The notes beneath the pieces were generated by a model, which saw only the letters and a program-made list of their open reading frames with translations, did no database searches and had not been told where the DNA came from. A stretch of DNA of 64,000 nucleotides from Allochromatium palmeri. Its GTDB lineage: Bacteria > Pseudomonadota > Gammaproteobacteria > Chromatiales > Chromatiaceae. This document shows positions 59,925 through 64,000 of the stretch, piece after piece. The stretch is from positions 62,001 through 126,000 of the forward strand of contig NZ_WNKT01000004.1 in the NCBI RefSeq assembly GCF_009720725.1. Reading direction: 5' to 3'. Within the stretch, counting starts at the first letter, position 1. Each line of letters opens with the position of its first letter. The position numbers were made by a program, and so were the translations under genes.

Positions 59925-60218
59925 ATGCTCGTCAATGACGAACGCCGCAATTTCAGGCGGCTGGAGACCGAGACCGATGTCACTATTATCCGTTTGGTGA
60001 CCCGTGAATCCATGACCGCCAACCTGGTCAACCTGAGTGCCACGGGATGCGCCTTTCGCTCTGATTGCCCGATCGAGCCGGGTGAAGACCTGGAGATTCT
60101 CGTGTGCAGTCCCAGTAAACGCATCGAGCCACTGCGCCGGAGCGCGCGCGTGATACGGATCGACCACGGTGAGGACGGGCGGATGGTCGCGGTCGAATTC
60201 GTGCTCGATCAGGCTTGA
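59925..60218 (+). CDS. PilZ-domain protein (c-di-GMP binding)
   Basis: The 97-residue protein is a stand-alone PilZ domain. It has the RxxxR motif in ERRNFRR (residues 6-12) and the D/N-x-S-x-x-G motif in NLSATGCAF, both needed for c-di-GMP, with the remaining beta-barrel strands to the C-terminus. The binding partners are unknown. AGAGGAG precedes ATG 59925. It is downstream of the chemoreceptor, so a motility link is possible. Confidence 0.85.
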   Translation: MLVNDERRNFRRLETETDVTIIRLVTRESMTANLVNLSATGCAFRSDCPIEPGEDLEILVCSPSKRIEPLRRSARVIRIDHGEDGRMVAVEFVLDQA

Positions 60219-60246
60219 GGACCACCGGCGTCTATTCACACTCCCG

Positions 60247-60465
60247 ATGCGTTACTTCTATTTCAGCCTGAACATCCCGCGCACCGAGTATCTGCGTTAT
60301 TACCAGGGCGGAGCCGCACGCGTGGTCGTGCGTGCCCATAACGGGCGCACGCTGTCGATCCCGGCGGCGAACCTGCGCCGTTTCGTCACCCATGCCGGCA
60401 TTCAGGGCCAGTTCTGCGCCACGATCGATCCGAACAATCGTCTGGTTTCTCTGGACCGTCAGTGA
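60247..60465 (+). CDS. DUF2835-family small protein
   Basis: The 72-residue protein matches the DUF2835 pattern: MRYFYFSLNIPRTEYLRYYQGGAARVVVRAHNGRTLSIPAANLRRFVTHAGIQGQF, a compact beta-rich fold of unknown function widely present in gammaproteobacteria. The ATG at 60247 fits family starts; a longer upstream in-frame start overlaps the PilZ gene and is rejected. It lies between the PilZ and DHH genes on the same strand. Confidence 0.8.
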   Translation: MRYFYFSLNIPRTEYLRYYQGGAARVVVRAHNGRTLSIPAANLRRFVTHAGIQGQFCATIDPNNRLVSLDRQ

Positions 60466-60562
60466 GTCCAATTCGGACATAAACGTCGAGTGCCAACGGC
60501 CAACCGACTTGCGTATCATGCCCGCCAGAGCAACCGCCATCCAATTTACCCGGAGACGCCTC

Positions 60563-61492
60563 ATGTCCGACCAGAAGTTCCGTCTTGTTACACGCAGTGA
60601 TTTCGACGGCCTGGTGTGCGCCGTTCTGCTCAAACATCTGGATCTAATCGACGACATCACCTTCGTCCATCCCAAGGACATGCAGGATGGCAAGATCGCG
60701 ATCAACGGCCGCGACATCACCACCAATCTGCCCTATGTCGAGGGCGTCTATCTCGCCTTCGATCATCATCTGTCCGAGACGCTACGCACCGGTCAGCATG
60801 ACAATCACATCATCGACGCCGATGCCCCCTCGGCGGCGCGTGTGGTCTGGCGTCATTACGGCGGTCACGACGCCTTCCCGGCGGCGTGGGACGAGATGAT
60901 GGCGGCGGTGGACAAGGGCGATTCGGCCCAGTTCGATCAGGACGAGGTGCTGAACCCCAAGGGCTGGGTGCTGCTGAACTTTCTGATGGACGCGCGTACC
61001 GGACTCGGGCGCTTCCGCGAGTTCCGTATCTCCAACTACAACCTGATGATGGATCTGATCGACTACTGCAAGAACCACGACATCGATGAGATCCTGGCCC
61101 TGCCGGATGTCCGGGAGCGGGTCGAGCTGTATTTCGAGCAGGAAGACAAGTGCAAGGAACAGATCCGGCGCTGCGCCACCGTCCACGGCAATCTGGTCGT
61201 GCTGGATCTGCGCGGCGAGGAGACCATCTGGGCCGGCAACCGCTTCATCATTTATGCGCTCTTTCCACAGTGCAACATCTCCATCCATGTGCTCTGGGGC
61301 GTCAAGCAGCAGAATACGGTGTTTGCCACCGGCAAATCCATTTTCGACCGTGGCTCCAAGACCAATGTCGGCGAGCTGATGCTGGAGTACGGCGGCGGCG
61401 GGCACCAGGCCGCCGGCACCTGTCAGGTGGACAATGATCGCGCCGAACAGGTTTTGGGCGAACTGATCGCGCGGATCAAGGCCGACGGTTAA
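60563..61492 (+). CDS. DHH-family phosphoesterase
   Basis: The 309-residue protein has the DHH/DHHA1 architecture: an N-terminal metal motif RSDFDGLVCAVLL, the eponymous FDHHLSE, DADAPSAARVVW, and a C-terminal DHHA1 signature EYGGGGHQAAGTCQV. Related proteins are exopolyphosphatases, oligoribonucleases or c-di-NMP phosphodiesterases, and the substrate here is undecided. GGAG 7 nt before ATG 60563 fixes the start. It sits downstream of PilZ and DUF2835 genes, so a link to c-di-GMP or phosphate metabolism is only suggestive. Confidence 0.85.
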   Translation: MSDQKFRLVTRSDFDGLVCAVLLKHLDLIDDITFVHPKDMQDGKIAINGRDITTNLPYVEGVYLAFDHHLSETLRTGQHDNHIIDADAPSAARVVWRHYGGHDAFPAAWDEMMAAVDKGDSAQFDQDEVLNPKGWVLLNFLMDARTGLGRFREFRISNYNLMMDLIDYCKNHDIDEILALPDVRERVELYFEQEDKCKEQIRRCATVHGNLVVLDLRGEETIWAGNRFIIYALFPQCNISIHVLWGVKQQNTVFATGKSIFDRGSKTNVGELMLEYGGGGHQAAGTCQVDNDRAEQVLGELIARIKADG

Positions 61493-61596
61493 GGTTGAAC
61501 GTTGCGGCGAGGCCCAATTCATCGAAGTCTGCACAATCCTCAATCAAATCGTGCAAATTGCCTGATCGATCCCACCGCACTCCCGGAGCCGTGAAC

Positions 61597-63207
61597 GTGT
61601 CCTGTCGCATCGAAATCCTGCAAATGAACCCCCTGGTCGGCGACGTGGCCGGCAATGCCGAGCGTCTGATCGCAGCGGCCCGGCGCGCCCGCGAGCAGGG
61701 CGTCGAACTGCTGGTCTGCCCTGAGCTGGCCCTGACCGGCTATCCGCCCGAGGATCTGCTGCTGCGGCCTGAGTTCATCATGCGGGTCGAGACGGCACTG
61801 GAACGCCTCCAGTCGGAGATCCGGGGCATCACCCTGGTACTCGGCTATCCGCGCGCCTCGGTCGGCGGACTGTTCAACGTCGCCGGCGTCATCCGCGACG
61901 GCGCCCTGATCGCTGAGTACGCCAAGCAGCATCTGCCCAATTACAGCGTCTTCGACGAGAAGCGCTATTTCCAGCCGGGCGCCAGCGCGACCGTCTTCGA
62001 GCACTGCGGACTGCGTTTCGGCCTGAGTGTCTGCGAAGACATCTGGTGGGAGGAACCGACCCGCCAGGCCGCCGAAGCCGGTGCTCAGGTGCTGCTCAAT
62101 CTCAACGCTTCACCCTTCCACGGCGGCAAGACGATCGAGCGCGAGGTGTTGGTGTCGCGGCGCGCCCGCGCCCATGGACTGACCATCCTCTATGCCAATC
62201 TGGTCGGCGGTCAGGACGAACTGGTGTTCGATGGCGGCTCCTTCGTCGTCGATCCCGATGGCCGGATCACGCAGCGCGCGCCGGCGTTCGTCGAAACCGC
62301 TCTGACCCTGAAGCTCAACGCCGAGGGTGCCCCGGTGACGGCTGGCCTGGAACCGCTCGCGGAGTTGCCGGGCGAGGAGGAGACGATTTACACGGCGTTG
62401 GTGCTGGGCGTGCGCGACTATGTGCGCAAGAACGGCTTCGAGGGCGCGGTGCTGGGACTCTCCGGCGGCATCGACTCGGCCCTGACCCTGGCCATCGCCG
62501 TGGACGCGCTCGGCGCCGAGCGGGTCGAGGCCGTGCTCATGCCCTCACGCTATACCGCCGACATGAGCAACGAGGACGCACTCGAACAAGCCCGGCGTCT
62601 GGGCGTGTCGACCCGCGTCATCCCGATCGAGCCGGCCTTTCGCGCCTTCCTCGACCTGCTCGAACCCGTTTTCGCCGGTCAGCCGGTGGATGTCACCGAG
62701 GAGAACATCCAGGCGCGCTGTCGCGGCATCCTCCTCATGGCCATCAGCAACAAGTCCGGGCGCATCCTCCTGACCACGGGCAACAAGAGCGAGATGGCCG
62801 TGGGCTATGCCACACTCTATGGCGACATGGCCGGGGGCTTCGCACCGATCAAGGACGTGCCCAAGATGCTGGTCTATCGTCTGGCGCGCTATCGCAACAG
62901 CCGTTCACCGGTGATCCCGGAGCGGGTGATCGAGCGCGCACCCTCGGCCGAGTTGCGACCGGATCAGACCGACCAGGACAGTCTGCCGCCCTATGAGCTG
63001 CTCGATGCCATCCTCAAGTGCTATATCGAGGACGACGAGGGCGTGGAGGCCATCGTCGCTCAAGGCTATCCGGCCGATGTCGTCCAGCGCGTGGCCCGAC
63101 TGGTCGACCGCAACGAATACAAGCGCCGTCAGGCCCCGCCCGGCGTGCGCATCTCGCAACGGGCCTTCGGGCGCGACCGGCGCTATCCGATCACCAGCGG
63201 TTTCTAG
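61597..63207 (+). CDS. nadE: Glutamine-dependent NAD+ synthetase
   Basis: The 536-residue enzyme joins an N-terminal nitrilase-type glutaminase (Glu in CPELALTGYPPEDLL, Lys in YAKQHLPNYSVFDE, Cys in GLSVCEDIWWE) to a C-terminal synthetase with the ATP pyrophosphatase loop GLSGGIDSALTL. It converts deamido-NAD to NAD+ using glutamine ammonia. The start is GTG 61597: GGAG sits 8 nt upstream, while a GTG six bases earlier (61591) is only 2 nt from that site. An in-frame ORF extends upstream to 61495, but without coding features. It precedes glnB. Confidence 0.95.
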   Translation: MSCRIEILQMNPLVGDVAGNAERLIAAARRAREQGVELLVCPELALTGYPPEDLLLRPEFIMRVETALERLQSEIRGITLVLGYPRASVGGLFNVAGVIRDGALIAEYAKQHLPNYSVFDEKRYFQPGASATVFEHCGLRFGLSVCEDIWWEEPTRQAAEAGAQVLLNLNASPFHGGKTIEREVLVSRRARAHGLTILYANLVGGQDELVFDGGSFVVDPDGRITQRAPAFVETALTLKLNAEGAPVTAGLEPLAELPGEEETIYTALVLGVRDYVRKNGFEGAVLGLSGGIDSALTLAIAVDALGAERVEAVLMPSRYTADMSNEDALEQARRLGVSTRVIPIEPAFRAFLDLLEPVFAGQPVDVTEENIQARCRGILLMAISNKSGRILLTTGNKSEMAVGYATLYGDMAGGFAPIKDVPKMLVYRLARYRNSRSPVIPERVIERAPSAELRPDQTDQDSLPPYELLDAILKCYIEDDEGVEAIVAQGYPADVVQRVARLVDRNEYKRRQAPPGVRISQRAFGRDRRYPITSGF

Positions 63208-63262
63208 TGAAACCTAGGGTGTCGCATGTCCCCCGGCGCTGTTCATCCCCCGGCGGTCCACT

Positions 63263-63268
63263 TATACT
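63263..63268 (+). promoter_or_regulatory. Candidate -10 for glnB
   Basis: TATACT matches five of six -10 positions. The hexamer 17 bp upstream (63240-63245) is TGTTCA, a weak -35. It is 45 nt upstream of the glnB start; a sigma54 site was not found here. Confidence 0.35.
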
Positions 63269-63270
63269 GA

Positions 63271-63651
<381 letters not shown>

Positions 63652-63654
63652 GGC

Positions 63655-64000
63655 TCAGTTCTGGTCGAGCTGGAGATAGTCCCAGAAGCGGCGTGCCAGA
63701 TCGACCTTCTCGGGCTGGACCTCGTCAGCAATGAAACGCTCTTGCTGGCGGTTGATATCGAGCACCCGCTTGGCGTCGGCCGCCAGATCCTCCTTACCGA
63801 GCGCGCGATAGGCATCGATCAGCACCTCCAGCGCATCGTCCACGGCGCTGGTGCGCTGATAGTGCTGGATGACATAGTTGGCGCGATTGGCCGCCGCCAG
63901 ATAGGCGCCGCGCTTCATGTAGTAGCGCGCGACATGGACCTCGTTCATGGCCAGGTTGCTGCGCAGATAGACCATGCGCTGGCGCGCGTCCTCGGCGTAC
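63655..64000 (-). CDS. bamD: Outer membrane assembly lipoprotein BamD, C-terminal part
   Basis: The minus-strand frame runs off the right edge, so only about 115 C-terminal residues are visible. YAEDARQRMVYLRSNLAMNEVHVARYYMKRGAYLAAANRANYVIQHYQ matches the last tetratricopeptide repeats of BamD, the essential partner of BamA in the beta-barrel assembly complex. The end AKRVLDINRQQERF... is consistent. The signal peptide, lipobox and first repeats lie beyond the window. Confidence 0.9.
   Translation of the reverse strand, partial: YAEDARQRMVYLRSNLAMNEVHVARYYMKRGAYLAAANRANYVIQHYQRTSAVDDALEVLIDAYRALGKEDLAADAKRVLDINRQQERFIADEVQPEKVDLARRFWDYLQLDQN

Overview
The window looks like chromosome of a purple sulfur bacterium of the family Chromatiaceae, close to Allochromatium. 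Two lineage markers support this: a glutathione-amide peroxidase/reductase pair (garA-garB, about 2.7-4.9 kb) and, divergently, a secreted Gly/Trp/Tyr/Pro-rich sulfur globule envelope protein (sgp, 5.3 kb). The DNA is GC-rich throughout, and most neighbours are gammaproteobacterial housekeeping genes in familiar orders (smc-zipA-ligA, tamA-tamB, xseB-ispA, surE-pcm-nlpD-rpoS, ccoNOQP-ccoGHIS). I see no insertion sequence, prophage, CRISPR array, tRNA or rRNA. The accessory content is a small toxin-antitoxin pair and a few orphan genes.

Layout. 0-2.7 kb: end of purF, metZ, and an RpfE-type protein. 2.7-5.7 kb: garAB (minus) and sgp (plus); sgp has a perfect FNR box in class II position and a strong terminator. 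5.8-14.2 kb: glk, tamA, tamB, an LpxL-type acyltransferase and a membrane flippase-like protein, all tightly packed and largely about building the outer membrane. 14.2-14.9 kb: an unrecognised small gene and an AT-rich intergenic stretch with a perfect palindrome and a CRP-type site. 14.9-21.8 kb: smc, zipA, ligA and a small conserved gene (chromosome segregation, division, repair). 21.8-26 kb: a phosphodiesterase-type enzyme, a cytoplasmic molybdopterin oxidoreductase and an ATP-grasp-like partner. 26-29 kb: a large soluble Cache-Cache-CheW signalling protein. 29-34.9 kb: AmmeMemo A/B genes, a small membrane protein, lytic transglycosylase, an exported protein, a TauE-type permease and PsiE.

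35-39.9 kb: a methyltransferase facing a minus-strand run of xseB, ispA, folE2, menH (apparently starting at CTG) and a CysZ protein fused to a J domain. 40-44.6 kb: parE, a HigBA-type toxin-antitoxin pair, murJ and rpsT. 44.7-49.8 kb: lgt, an Smr-domain protein, then surE-pcm-nlpD-rpoS. 49.9-58.1 kb: a complete cbb3 cytochrome oxidase locus (structural genes plus the ccoGHIS assembly genes) behind an FNR-like site. 58.2-64 kb: a chemoreceptor, PilZ protein, DUF2835 protein, DHH phosphoesterase, nadE, glnB and the end of bamD.

Taken together the genes describe a motile, redox-responsive phototroph that stores sulfur, detoxifies peroxides with glutathione amide, and can respire at low oxygen. 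The most unusual items are the CysZ-J-domain fusion, the FNR-box promoter of the sulfur globule gene, the membrane-free double-Cache CheW protein, and the molybdoenzyme/ATP-grasp pair. All functional names come from reading protein motifs by eye; no database search was run.
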